From NCBI GenBank assembly GCA_947304395.1, contig CAMZBA010000001.1, forward strand, positions 62,001 to 126,000: DNA of 64,000 nucleotides, in the 5' to 3' direction. Within the stretch, counting starts at the first letter, position 1; every line of letters starts with the position of its first letter. Made by a program: the position numbers and the translations under genes. This DNA comes from an uncultured Candidatus Saccharibacteria bacterium. GTDB taxonomy: Bacteria > Patescibacteriota > Saccharimonadia > Saccharimonadales > Saccharimonadaceae. The notes under the pieces were generated by a model, which was not told the DNA's origin, did no database searches, and worked only from the letters and a program-made list of their open reading frames with translations. This document shows, piece by piece, positions 10,190 to 20,413 of the stretch.

Positions 10190-11092
10190 TTATTCCTTTT
10201 CTACTTTCGGATTAAAGAATCTACCAGCTATTTTACCTTTCGTGTAGTACCAAATTCGTTTGGCCTTATGGTTCTTTGAAAAACGCAATACGCTCAGTAC
10301 ATTCAATATGTAGTTATAGCGAAAGTTGAAATGGTCGCGCATCGGGATATGTTTGCGCAAAATATAACCTTCATTTCTGTATTGCATATATAGACGATTA
10401 ATCTTATTTTCGTCGCAATAGGTCACTGAAGAGCTTTGATTGGTTGGAGATTTATGGATCATAATACTATCAACATCAATGTATGACGGCTTAATCTTAT
10501 TTAATCGAAGCGAATATTCGTTGTCATCGAAATAAATGAAGAAATCTTTAATCGGTAGGCCGACTTCTTTAACGACTTGTATATTAGCAAAAAATGAAAC
10601 GAAAGAAGCGGTTTTTACCGGAATCAAACCATGGTTTATTTTATCAAAATTTACATCCCAAGCACCGTCTAGCGTCTGTTTATTTAGTTGGCATATCTTT
10701 CCATCGGTCCACTTTACAATGCTTGAAAGGAAAGAGAAGTCATCCTCAAGGAAAGCGGCTTTATCGACTAGTGATTTTAGAGCGTTCTTATCCTCGGCAA
10801 TAGAATCGTCATCCATTAGCCACGCATAATCTGCCTTGTTTTTTAGCGCTTCGCGTACGCCATAGTTAAAACCTCCAGCACCACCAGAGTTTTTGCCGGT
10901 ATTGTAATAAAATACTTTCTTGTTATCTATATATTTTTTTATATAATCTTTTGTTCCATCCGTACTTGCATTATCAATAATGTATATTTGCTGCTTTTTG
11001 TATGTTTGCTTCAATAAAGCTTCAATGCATTCTTTAAGCATTTCCTTGCGATTATATGTCACTACAATCGTCGCAACCGTTTTATTGTTCAT
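10190..11092 (-). CDS. Glycosyltransferase family 2, tandem paralog of the neighbouring gene
   Basis: ATIVVTYNRKEMLKECIEALLKQTYKKQQIYIIDNASTDGT..AWLMDDDS; extended identity to the 9280..10185 product. Confidence 0.88.
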   Translation of the reverse strand: MNNKTVATIVVTYNRKEMLKECIEALLKQTYKKQQIYIIDNASTDGTKDYIKKYIDNKKVFYYNTGKNSGGAGGFNYGVREALKNKADYAWLMDDDSIAEDKNALKSLVDKAAFLEDDFSFLSSIVKWTDGKICQLNKQTLDGAWDVNFDKINHGLIPVKTASFVSFFANIQVVKEVGLPIKDFFIYFDDNEYSLRLNKIKPSYIDVDSIMIHKSPTNQSSSVTYCDENKINRLYMQYRNEGYILRKHIPMRDHFNFRYNYILNVLSVLRFSKNHKAKRIWYYTKGKIAGRFFNPKVEKE

Positions 11093-12202
11093 TTATCCTC
11101 CTATAATATCGTATGGTATTAATTGATTTGTTCCTAATATCACGAAAGCCAACAAGAAGTATGCTGCGGCAATTGCATAGATTGTGGCTACTTTAGTTAA
11201 AGGAGGTTCTTCTGTCTCGGATATTATTTGCCAAAGCATAAATATTGCAAAAGGCCAGAAAAAATCAGCTAATCGCCCAAGATATCCTGAATAAAAACCA
11301 ATTGCCGAGTAAGCGGCACCCGTCATAATGATTGGTAACATATGCTCATTTACCGGGTTAGCGTTTTTATGATGTCGATAATGTAATGCGCCGATGAGGG
11401 CTAATGAGCCGCATATTAAGAAATTAAAATTCAATAATGATCCGCTCGTATCTACGAATGTGTAGTAATGCTTTTGCGACACAATGCGCACGGTAGTTAA
11501 TATTAATAAAGCGGGCTTATAGAGCGTGACGATAAAAATCGCCAAGAAACCGAATATATAAAAGGCTTTATGATATCCGAACTTATTAACAATATAAGGA
11601 ACTAATAATATAGGCAATAAGGCCACGGACGAGTAATGTAATGAAATCGCAAATAGTGAAAATAAAACAATTTTTGTAACATGTACTCTCCGTTTCTTAA
11701 TTACGGAATCGATGATATTGCTTAGTAAATAAGAGAGCACACTCATTGCTGCCATTTGTCTCATTGTATTTAAGCTATTAGGAAAAGCCATTATCAACAA
11801 TGCACCATATAAAACCCAATAGTATTTTTTGTCTAATTTTTGCGAGGTCTTGTAAAAGAAAAATATAGTGATTAGCGCAAAAATACCAAACATAAACCAC
11901 GCATCTAGGCCCAGAAGTCCGCCGACTGTAGCAGTTAATAGGATAAACGGCTCAATTTCGCCGCTCATTAAGCGAACCATACTTCGTTCAATAGTAGAAG
12001 TTGAAACTTGCTCATAAAAAGTCCGATATGTTGCCGTATCGGTACCAGCTTCAAGTCTGATTGCCGAGAAAATAACAATAATTAATAAACTAAGGATGGT
12101 TAGTGTTTTTAGCTTTTTCTTGCTGCCCATATACATCAATACTGTAGACAATGAAAAAACAAAGAAATAAATAATTACACTAGTGAATGCATTAAATGTC
12201 AT
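11093..12202 (-). CDS. EpsG-like polysaccharide polymerase
   Basis: 369 aa polytopic membrane protein; IRLEAGTDTATYRTFYEQV resembles the EpsG G.D...Y motif; between glycosyltransferases. Confidence 0.75.
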   Translation of the reverse strand: MTFNAFTSVIIYFFVFSLSTVLMYMGSKKKLKTLTILSLLIIVIFSAIRLEAGTDTATYRTFYEQVSTSTIERSMVRLMSGEIEPFILLTATVGGLLGLDAWFMFGIFALITIFFFYKTSQKLDKKYYWVLYGALLIMAFPNSLNTMRQMAAMSVLSYLLSNIIDSVIKKRRVHVTKIVLFSLFAISLHYSSVALLPILLVPYIVNKFGYHKAFYIFGFLAIFIVTLYKPALLILTTVRIVSQKHYYTFVDTSGSLLNFNFLICGSLALIGALHYRHHKNANPVNEHMLPIIMTGAAYSAIGFYSGYLGRLADFFWPFAIFMLWQIISETEEPPLTKVATIYAIAAAYFLLAFVILGTNQLIPYDIIGG

Positions 12203-13286
12203 ATATTTCTTCCAGTTTCTTTACTGTCATTTTTATATTGTATGCCTGAATTGATTCGTCTTGAAGATTATTGCGATATTTAATGCCTTTTGGTTTCTTT
12301 TTCAATTCTTTCGCCCAAATATCCTGATCAAGTGGCAAAAATAGACTATTTTTGGATACTGCTACTTCTTTTGCAACCCTGTCACTAAAAATACACTTCA
12401 AACCATTTGCTTGTGCTTCTATTCCAACCGTCGGAACACCCTCAAAAAGTGAAGGCAGTACGAAAAAATCGGCCATCGAGTAATACTCGTTTACGTCGTC
12501 GCGCGCTGGCAATAGGTATACTCGGTTGGATAAGCTAGAATTATTAATTTGATTTTGTAGATTATCGCGTAATGATCCGTTTCCGATGATAAAAAGTATT
12601 TCATTTGAATCAATAAAATGATTTTTTAGTAAATCTATCAGAAATTCTTGATTCTTCACCTCTTCTAAACGACCTATAGTTAGCCATACAGAGGTGCTTT
12701 TGCTAATCTTATATTGACCTCGCAATTTATCACGTAAAGATTCGCTAAACTTGTATCTTTCGATATCTATTCCGTTAGGCACGACAGTGAAAGGGTTATT
12801 ATCGAATAGAAATTCTCCAGCCGCCTGTCCACACCCGATTCTTTGCGTGGCTAGTTTGTTTAATTTGCGTTTTAGAAAAATAGAAATAAACTTCTTGATT
12901 GGCGATTTCATTTTAGTATTATTTGTACTATGGCTATGAGCAATCAGTTTTTCTGCGCCACCACGCTTTGCTCCAGCCAAAGTTAGGGCAGACATAAAAT
13001 CTATATGACTATGTACGATATTAATGCCTCGTTTTCGAACGAGTATCTCTATTTGTTTTTCAAAGTCCCTAGGATTAGAAAAACGAGTATCGCGCAAACG
13101 CACTATTTCAACGCCTAATGTCTCTAGCTCATCTTGATATGCATATTTGTCTCCGTTCGACGGCGCCATAAAGGTCGCAATAATAAAGCGATATTTTTTG
13201 CGGTCAATATTGCGCAACGTATTCATGATATAGGCTTCAGCGCCACCGCGGTCTAAACCGCCAACTATATGTAAAACATTTTTCAT
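12192..13286 (-). CDS. Glycosyltransferase family 4
   Basis: VLHIVGGLDRGGAEAYIMNTLR..ADFFVLPSLFEGVPTVGIEAQANGL. Confidence 0.9.
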   Translation of the reverse strand: MKNVLHIVGGLDRGGAEAYIMNTLRNIDRKKYRFIIATFMAPSNGDKYAYQDELETLGVEIVRLRDTRFSNPRDFEKQIEILVRKRGINIVHSHIDFMSALTLAGAKRGGAEKLIAHSHSTNNTKMKSPIKKFISIFLKRKLNKLATQRIGCGQAAGEFLFDNNPFTVVPNGIDIERYKFSESLRDKLRGQYKISKSTSVWLTIGRLEEVKNQEFLIDLLKNHFIDSNEILFIIGNGSLRDNLQNQINNSSLSNRVYLLPARDDVNEYYSMADFFVLPSLFEGVPTVGIEAQANGLKCIFSDRVAKEVAVSKNSLFLPLDQDIWAKELKKKPKGIKYRNNLQDESIQAYNIKMTVKKLEEIYDI

Positions 13287-14425
13287 CCTAATAATTCCTC
13301 ATATATTTCTCTCATAGCCGTTAGAGAAGAGCGCAGGGAAAACTTTTCCGAAAATTTAATACTGTATTCTTCTGGGCTCTTGATAGCTTTTAATATTTTC
13401 TTTTCCAACGCATCATTATCGCCTAGTTCGAATAGGTATTTTTTATTGCCATTCACTATATCTCGATGCCCACGATTATTAGATATTAATACGCTACAGC
13501 CGCATAGAATAGCCTCTAAAACACCCAGACCTAAGCCTTCTCGAACACTTGTGGAGATGCATAGATCGCAACACTGTAATACTTCGTGCACATCGTTTCG
13601 ATATCCTAGAAACAAAACCTGATTATCAATGTCGAGCTTTTTTGCCAAATCTTTCATTTCGTTAAGCATCTTGCCAACTCCGAGCAGTACTAATTTTAGA
13701 TTTTTATTTTCGTGCATAGGGCTAGCGATGCTTTCTAGTAACATTTTGTGATTTTTGTTTTTTGTAAACTCCGCCACATATACAACGGTAAAATCGTCAT
13801 CTTTTAACCCCATTTCTTTTCTGAGAGATAATTTCTTAGACTTACTTAGCTTAGTATTAAACTTCGTTGTATCAATACCGACGCCGTTAATTAATTTAAC
13901 TGGGCAAGAAAAATGTTTTTTTGCGCATTCGTAATCTTCGGTATTGATTGTGATTAGCAAATCCGTATATCTCGCCATCATTTTTTCAATACTGTAATAA
14001 ATCAGCCAATTTAGCTTTGGCGCGCCTTTATAAAAATGAAACCCATGGCAAGTGTAGATAATTTTTAAATTACCTTTTTTGCGCAATGATTTTGCGGCCA
14101 AACGAGTAATTACTGATCCGACTGGCGTATGGGTATGAATCGCATCGTAATTATTCTCGCGTAATATGGTTTTTAGCTGAGAATAGGATTTTACGAGCTT
14201 ATGAATTTGTAATGGGTTGCGTGCAAAATCCACCTCAAAAACACGATTGGCGTCATATACTTTTTCCTCATTAGCACTTGCGTAATCTACGCTCCATCCA
14301 CCTATATTAAGGTCATCATATGGAGCTTCGAGCTTTCCGCGCAGCATCCGCATGGGGGCTCGGTTGAACTTATGAAAATTAGCCGTATGAGAAGTAAACA
14401 GAATTTTACGCTTTAATGTAGGCAT
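13283..14425 (-). CDS. Glycosyltransferase family 4
   Basis: TPVGSVITRLAAKS..VYVAEFTKNKNHKMLLES..ISTSVREGLGLGVLEAILCG. Confidence 0.9.
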   Translation of the reverse strand: MPTLKRKILFTSHTANFHKFNRAPMRMLRGKLEAPYDDLNIGGWSVDYASANEEKVYDANRVFEVDFARNPLQIHKLVKSYSQLKTILRENNYDAIHTHTPVGSVITRLAAKSLRKKGNLKIIYTCHGFHFYKGAPKLNWLIYYSIEKMMARYTDLLITINTEDYECAKKHFSCPVKLINGVGIDTTKFNTKLSKSKKLSLRKEMGLKDDDFTVVYVAEFTKNKNHKMLLESIASPMHENKNLKLVLLGVGKMLNEMKDLAKKLDIDNQVLFLGYRNDVHEVLQCCDLCISTSVREGLGLGVLEAILCGCSVLISNNRGHRDIVNGNKKYLFELGDNDALEKKILKAIKSPEEYSIKFSEKFSLRSSLTAMREIYEELLG

Positions 14426-14494
14426 TTCCTTTATATTTTAACAGATACAGCCTATATTTCGCCATTAGGAAGCATGGAATATAAGCTTAGTAGT

Positions 14495-16819
14495 TCACCA
14501 AGTGTATTTTTTGGTTTTAGTATTATAGTACAAAACACCATTTTGGTATTGCTGATACTGATAATTACCACTTGTTCTTACGTTGCTTGTTGGGAAGCCC
14601 ATCTTTCCGCCCTCAAAGCCATTCTTGCGCCAATATTCGCGTAACGCGCCGGTAGACTCATAGAATCCAACTTTATCATTCCCAACAATATAGCCATTTT
14701 GGTACTGTTGGAAGATAATTCCAGTCTTTTCGTTAGTCATTATATCATCTACTGGAAAGCCAAGTTTGCCACCCTCAAAACCAAAGCTCTTCCAAACCTC
14801 ACGTATTTTACCAGTGGATTCATGATAGCCATACTTGTCGTTTCCTAGTATGAAGCCGTTCTCGTATTCCTGGAAATAAATCCCAGTTTTAGTATTAGTA
14901 CTAATGTTGCTAATAGGGAAGCCCATCTTTCCATTTTCGAAATTAAATCTCTGCCAGTAATCGCGTATTTTACCAGTCGACTCATAATAGCCAAGATCAT
15001 CCTTGCCAACGATGTAGCCCTTCTGGTATTGCTGGTAAATGATGCCAGACTTTTCGTTAGTTCTTATGTCGTCTACTGGGAATCCAAACTTACCACCTTC
15101 AAAGCCGAAGCTCTTCCAAACCTGGCGAATTGGGCCTGATGATTCGTAAAATCCATACTTTGCATTACCCAAAACGTAACCTTTCTCGTATTCCTGCCAG
15201 TAAATTCCGGTGTTCTTATTACTTCTCAATATATCTATTGGCTTACCGAGATCGAGACTTAGCCATTTCTTATAGATATCGCCACTAATAATGAACCCAT
15301 CACTAGTAAATAGGGCGGCTTGTAAAGTTAACTGTTTATCGGTTTCGTCTTCGGATGGTAGGCCGTATTCTGACGGGTTCTTTAACCACTTTTGAAGATA
15401 TTCTTCACTAATAGTATAATAGCCAGTCTTAGCTGATCCTATCACGACTCCATGCTCGTAGAGCTGATATTCTCCACCAGTAGTCTTTTCGGTTTTAATA
15501 CTACTAATTGGGAAACCTAGTTTACCTTTTTCATAATTATTCGCTTTCCAGTATTCACGTATACCGCCCATCGACTCGTAAAAGCCGAGTTCTTCGTTAC
15601 CCAGAATATACCCGTTCTGGTATTGTTGGTAAGTTATACCAGTTTTTTCATTTGTTAGTATTTCACCAATTGGGAAGCCCATTTTTCCTCCCTCAAAACC
15701 AAAGCTTTGCCATACTTCACGTATCTTGCCGGATGATTCGTGGAAGCCGTATGTTGAGTTGCCTAAGACATATCCGTTCTCGTACTGTTGCCAGTATATG
15801 CCAGTAGCCTTATTGGTACTAATCGTCCCTATTTTAGCACCGAATTTTTCTTCTCCACCTAATAACTCATAGGCTTCCTCTATTTTTTCATATTCACTCG
15901 GAAGCAGCGGATTGCCGAACCATTCGCTAAAATACATAAAGAAATTTCGATTACCATATGAACCACAAGTTGCTGTGCCAGGGTAATTTCTAAGAGCCGC
16001 ATCGTTTGGGGTGTATGGAGTATAAATATAGAGGGAAGCGGTAGCGTAGTTCTCTATATAGACCGATTTTTGACCACAAGAATATGTTGGTGAAAAGTAT
16101 ATTTTGTTCGTAGTAAACGGGTGATAATTATAGCTATAAATATGTTCTTTGTAATAGTTTAATTGCCAGGCTGCCCTGGTTACCTGATTATAAAAACCAT
16201 AATATTTCGTATCGCAAGCCGCATTGTCTGGGCAAGCGTAGCCCATTATAGTATCGAACTCATTTTTAGTTGGCCAATCGTCGCCCCAAGCGTAGCTTTC
16301 CTTCTTTAGCATTACTAATAGGACTTGCGGGTTAATATTGAATTCTTTTGCCGCATCGTAAATAATCTGTGCAGCTGAAAGCATCCCTTCTTCGGCTACA
16401 CCTCTAGTAGCGAAGTTATTTTTATGCGTAGTTGGGTTTTCGTAATACTTATTAATGCAGACATATGGTGCATCATGATAGCGACTATCGCCGCCTTCGG
16501 TACGCATCTTTCTGGCATATTCTGCGCGAGTAATATTCGGATCTACCGCTTTGCCTTTTATGTAATAGCCGTAACCAATTTTTTGAGTGCCCCACATGTC
16601 GCAAGCTGGCAAGTGGCTATCCATAAAATTTTGAATATCCGCTACCGACATACTGCCCGAGTTATAAAAAACACCATCATCAATAATACGTCCAGCCTTA
16701 AAATCTGTGGCCTTAATAGCGGTAGAGTCTGGCGTATTTTTAACAGCAAGCCCAAAGAATACTGCTAAAAATGCTACTACGGCAATTAATTTACTGAATT
16801 GTAAAAGTTTGTGTTTCAC
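14495..16819 (-). CDS. Secreted LGFP-repeat protein with N-terminal lysozyme-like/exported domain
   Basis: GTG start with GGAGG SD, signal peptide (LLQFSKLIAVVAFLAVFFGLAV), about 8 repeats of ~50 aa like GKIREVWKSFGFEGGKLGFPVDDIMTNEKTGIIFQQYQNGYIVGND. Confidence 0.85.
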   Translation of the reverse strand: MKHKLLQFSKLIAVVAFLAVFFGLAVKNTPDSTAIKATDFKAGRIIDDGVFYNSGSMSVADIQNFMDSHLPACDMWGTQKIGYGYYIKGKAVDPNITRAEYARKMRTEGGDSRYHDAPYVCINKYYENPTTHKNNFATRGVAEEGMLSAAQIIYDAAKEFNINPQVLLVMLKKESYAWGDDWPTKNEFDTIMGYACPDNAACDTKYYGFYNQVTRAAWQLNYYKEHIYSYNYHPFTTNKIYFSPTYSCGQKSVYIENYATASLYIYTPYTPNDAALRNYPGTATCGSYGNRNFFMYFSEWFGNPLLPSEYEKIEEAYELLGGEEKFGAKIGTISTNKATGIYWQQYENGYVLGNSTYGFHESSGKIREVWQSFGFEGGKMGFPIGEILTNEKTGITYQQYQNGYILGNEELGFYESMGGIREYWKANNYEKGKLGFPISSIKTEKTTGGEYQLYEHGVVIGSAKTGYYTISEEYLQKWLKNPSEYGLPSEDETDKQLTLQAALFTSDGFIISGDIYKKWLSLDLGKPIDILRSNKNTGIYWQEYEKGYVLGNAKYGFYESSGPIRQVWKSFGFEGGKFGFPVDDIRTNEKSGIIYQQYQKGYIVGKDDLGYYESTGKIRDYWQRFNFENGKMGFPISNISTNTKTGIYFQEYENGFILGNDKYGYHESTGKIREVWKSFGFEGGKLGFPVDDIMTNEKTGIIFQQYQNGYIVGNDKVGFYESTGALREYWRKNGFEGGKMGFPTSNVRTSGNYQYQQYQNGVLYYNTKTKKYTW

Positions 16820-17396
16820 TCACACCCTCCGATAAATTAGATTTATATTCAAGCCTTACTTTCCATTCTCCCGAACTGAGCGATCCTTTCTCAAGCACTA
16901 CCGCTTCACATACAGTATTTTTTGCATTAGGTAATACTGAAGTTATCTTCGTTACAGACTGAGTGTCTTTTGTGAATATATAGCTACAGGTCCCCTCAGT
17001 TTCGACAACATTAGTGATAGTGCTACTAATCACTGTTTTTTGTCCTACGACATAAGGATCGTGTAATAATACGTTTGCTTTCTTTAAACCAGACTCATTT
17101 CTTTCTACTTGTTGGTTTTGCCTTTTTTCGAGTTCGTCATTTTTTGCTTTCGCCTCGTTTCCTGGAGTGGTGTAATTTTCGTCAATATTCGATTCGGGAG
17201 TTGGCTGTTTTTGTTCATTTTCCGTATTTGCGGTATTAATATCGCTCTCTTCAATTACCGCTTTTTTGTCCTTGCTTGCCATTTTTATGCCAGCTAAAGC
17301 GCCAAAACAAAGCACCGCAACAAGAAAAACCCCACCAATTATCATCATAGCGGTGTGTTTATTTGACCTTGTTGTTTGAATTTTTGTTTTTGCCAT
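16791..17396 (-). CDS. Membrane-anchored extracytoplasmic protein of unknown function
   Basis: Single N-terminal TM (MMIIGGVFLVAVLCFGALAGI) then charged linker and beta-rich domain; overlaps the next gene by 29 bp. Confidence 0.75.
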   Translation of the reverse strand: MAKTKIQTTRSNKHTAMMIIGGVFLVAVLCFGALAGIKMASKDKKAVIEESDINTANTENEQKQPTPESNIDENYTTPGNEAKAKNDELEKRQNQQVERNESGLKKANVLLHDPYVVGQKTVISSTITNVVETEGTCSYIFTKDTQSVTKITSVLPNAKNTVCEAVVLEKGSLSSGEWKVRLEYKSNLSEGVSETQTFTIQ

Positions 17397-17493
17397 AATA
17401 TAGCACTCCTATTTAAATCTAATCATCATCTAATAAAAAAAGCAAGTGCTTATTAGATATTTACAAAATGTTTATGTTATAATTAGGATAATT

Positions 17494-20364
17494 ATGGATG
17501 ATGGTGGTCGTTATGGTGATTATACCGGTCACGGTATAGACAAGGTTGAGGACTCCGGAAACGTCGATTTTGGCGATGGGGCAAACCACCGAATTTATAA
17601 CTACGAGCATAACCCCCGCAGAAACAACAATAATAATCAGGGATCCGGGAAAGAGAGGGATGCTCTTGATGCGGGTGAACGAAATCAACAATCCGACAAA
17701 GATGGCTCTAGCCGAGGTGACGCTACGTGGACTAATCGCACAGGTCGGACGGCTAAAATGGTTGCAGCTTCTATATCGGGAAACGCTTTCACTTTTGCAA
17801 GAAATGTAAGAAAAAACGGCGGCTTAATAAATACCGCTAAGGTTGTTGGACCGGCCGGTATGATTCTCATTATATTAGCGATGTGTATGAGCGTTTTCTT
17901 CAGTAGTCAAAGCGCCATGCTAGCTGGCGTGGTAAGTAATCTTCAAAACGCATTTGATCCAGTTGAAATCGCCGCCAAAGTACGTAGTAGAGTTCTAATC
18001 AAGGGGATTATGAGTGGCACCAATGCGAAGGGTGGCGTATGGAGTAAATTCTCTGATTATATGAAAGTCAAGCTCTCGCAAGCCGGTGTCGAAGTTAGAG
18101 GCGAGGGCGACAAAGATAGTCTGTATTTTAAAAACGAGGCTGGCGAGGAAGTTAAAGTTGATGCTGATAACATAGACACTGCAGTGGCAACAAATACAAA
18201 GATTGCAACGGATTTGGATGCTGGCATGAAGACCGTTGCCAGTAGTATGCCGGTAGCGTACGGAGAAACGGGCGATAAGGTATATAAGGGGAGGGTCGGG
18301 TCCTCACGGAATCAGATTAACGAAGAAGATAACAAGGGCAAAGACTTCGAAGAAACAAGTAAAAAAGTAGATGCTAGCTCTCAAGAAGCGTTGGATAACG
18401 CCACTCATAAAATGAGCGGTGAAGTTGAAAGCGGCAGAACAGAGGAAAGAGATGCCGTCGATGATGACGGCAATACTCTACTTGATGATAATAATAAGCC
18501 AATAAAGGAGGACTACCTAGAAAGCGGTCGTACGCGTACAGACATAGACTCCCCGGATGATGTTGAGGTAAAAATTAGCGATATGGTTGAACAAGAAGTC
18601 GGCAAAGGGATGGATTTTAGCATTGTAGGGACTCTAGCTAATGGAGGATGCCAGCTCTATACCGTTGCTACGACCATAAATAGCATGATAAAAAATATGG
18701 AAATGGCGCAGGTTGCCGTGATGGCATTGCGTTTCTTGGAGGCCGTTCAGCGAATGCAAGCTGGTGATGGCGGAATTGATTTGATATTTGATGTATTTGC
18801 ACAATATGCCGCTAAGATTGAGAAAAAAATATTAAAATTTGGCCAGGGCGAGGAGGTTGAAGTAGAGGGTTCTATGATGAGTAGTTCGCCTATGGCTGCT
18901 GTTTTTGGCGGCTCAAAGCTTACTAGCGAAGATCCAATCGTTAAATCTTTTATTACTAGTCCGAGTCAATTTCGTCGAATCATGAGCACTATCGATGGCG
19001 GCACTGGCTATAAGACTTGTACGGGTGCTAGGATTGCGGCTGGCGTTGTTGATGCGGTTGGTGATGCGGTAACCCTTGGTGGAACAAAATTACTAGGCCT
19101 CCTAGCAGGCGTTACCTTTGGGGCATCTATCTCATTAATAATTGGTGCCGTAGTAGACGTTTTGGTGCCAAAGGCCGTAAATGCAATGACTAGAGATTTT
19201 TCGTCATTCATGATGGGGCCTGAATCTAGTGCCGTGCTAATGTGGGGTGCGGAAATAATTATGGGAGAATTAGCTAGGCACGTTGCTATGCAACCTGCGA
19301 CTCTCGAGACTCTACTCGCGTACAATCTTGCAAAACAAGAAGTCATCGCCGAGCAGGCGCGAATTGATAGATATACGCTTAGTCCGTTCGATATTTCGTC
19401 CGAGCACACATTTATGGGTTCTCTTGTGCGTTCTTTCGGTAAACTTTCGTTTAGTACACAGAGTGTCATGGGGAAGGTTGCTATGCTTATGTCGACTGCA
19501 GGAAAGTCGCTAATTTCGCTGACACCAGCTAGTCATGCGTATTCTTTAGATACTTTAATATCCGAAGGGGACTGTCCAGAAATAAACTACCTAAATGATG
19601 ATTTTAAATACGCATCCGCATTTTGTATGCCTAAATATGTGGGAGATTTCTCAACGATAGGTATGAATACTGAGAAAATGATGAAAAGACTAGAGGAAAA
19701 AGGTGTATTCGATAACTATGACCCCGTAAATAACCCCAATCCACCGATTAAAAAGGATAATGAAAACTTTATTGCGAAATGCGATGTGGAATACGCTAAT
19801 CGTGGTGCAGAATTGGGTTATCCGGATCCGGCAATCGAAGCAATTTATAGCCCTGGGGATACTGGATCTATAGTTGGCGATGCGCTTCTAGGTGTTACCC
19901 CAGTTATTGGTGGCGCTATTGATACTATTAATAATATAACCAAGGCTATGAATATAACTAGAATCTTAGGGTCTTACTATACCAAGGATACCGAAGAAAA
20001 CCATTTATGCGAACGCTATATGCTTGATCAAGAACTCGGCGTGGCCATGGGGGTGTATGAAAAAAATCAAGCCGTTGCATACATGGAAGATTACCGAAAA
20101 GAGCATCCGCTAGACAATTCGATGCTTGGCTTCATTGCTCGTCGTACCGGGCAAACTAAAGAACAAGCTCGCACAGTTTTAGCTCAAATGAACGCACTCA
20201 TATTTATAGCGAATTATGAACCAGAAGGTCTCGGCCCTCTCTTCTACCAAGAACCAAAAGTTGAACTAACCATCGAATCGACCGAAAACTTTACACATAT
20301 AATTGGCATCATACACATTAACTCTTTCGTGAGTGACAAGAAGAATCAAAAAATCACAGCATGA
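17494..20364 (+). CDS. Large multi-TM protein of unknown function; likely start at 17494 rather than 17446
   Basis: TATAAT lies 10 nt upstream of ATG 17494; hydrophobic segments near 17845-17920 and 19020-19190; long charged N-terminal region. Confidence 0.8.
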   Translation: MDDGGRYGDYTGHGIDKVEDSGNVDFGDGANHRIYNYEHNPRRNNNNNQGSGKERDALDAGERNQQSDKDGSSRGDATWTNRTGRTAKMVAASISGNAFTFARNVRKNGGLINTAKVVGPAGMILIILAMCMSVFFSSQSAMLAGVVSNLQNAFDPVEIAAKVRSRVLIKGIMSGTNAKGGVWSKFSDYMKVKLSQAGVEVRGEGDKDSLYFKNEAGEEVKVDADNIDTAVATNTKIATDLDAGMKTVASSMPVAYGETGDKVYKGRVGSSRNQINEEDNKGKDFEETSKKVDASSQEALDNATHKMSGEVESGRTEERDAVDDDGNTLLDDNNKPIKEDYLESGRTRTDIDSPDDVEVKISDMVEQEVGKGMDFSIVGTLANGGCQLYTVATTINSMIKNMEMAQVAVMALRFLEAVQRMQAGDGGIDLIFDVFAQYAAKIEKKILKFGQGEEVEVEGSMMSSSPMAAVFGGSKLTSEDPIVKSFITSPSQFRRIMSTIDGGTGYKTCTGARIAAGVVDAVGDAVTLGGTKLLGLLAGVTFGASISLIIGAVVDVLVPKAVNAMTRDFSSFMMGPESSAVLMWGAEIIMGELARHVAMQPATLETLLAYNLAKQEVIAEQARIDRYTLSPFDISSEHTFMGSLVRSFGKLSFSTQSVMGKVAMLMSTAGKSLISLTPASHAYSLDTLISEGDCPEINYLNDDFKYASAFCMPKYVGDFSTIGMNTEKMMKRLEEKGVFDNYDPVNNPNPPIKKDNENFIAKCDVEYANRGAELGYPDPAIEAIYSPGDTGSIVGDALLGVTPVIGGAIDTINNITKAMNITRILGSYYTKDTEENHLCERYMLDQELGVAMGVYEKNQAVAYMEDYRKEHPLDNSMLGFIARRTGQTKEQARTVLAQMNALIFIANYEPEGLGPLFYQEPKVELTIESTENFTHIIGIIHINSFVSDKKNQKITA

Positions 20365-20367
20365 AAA

Positions 20368-20390
20368 AGCCTCGCATTTGTAGCGAGGCT
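20368..20390. terminator. Intrinsic terminator between convergent genes
   Basis: AGCCTCGC-atttgta-GCGAGGCT. Confidence 0.75.
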
Positions 20391-20413
20391 AATATGGTTG
20401 CGTTTTTTAGCGG

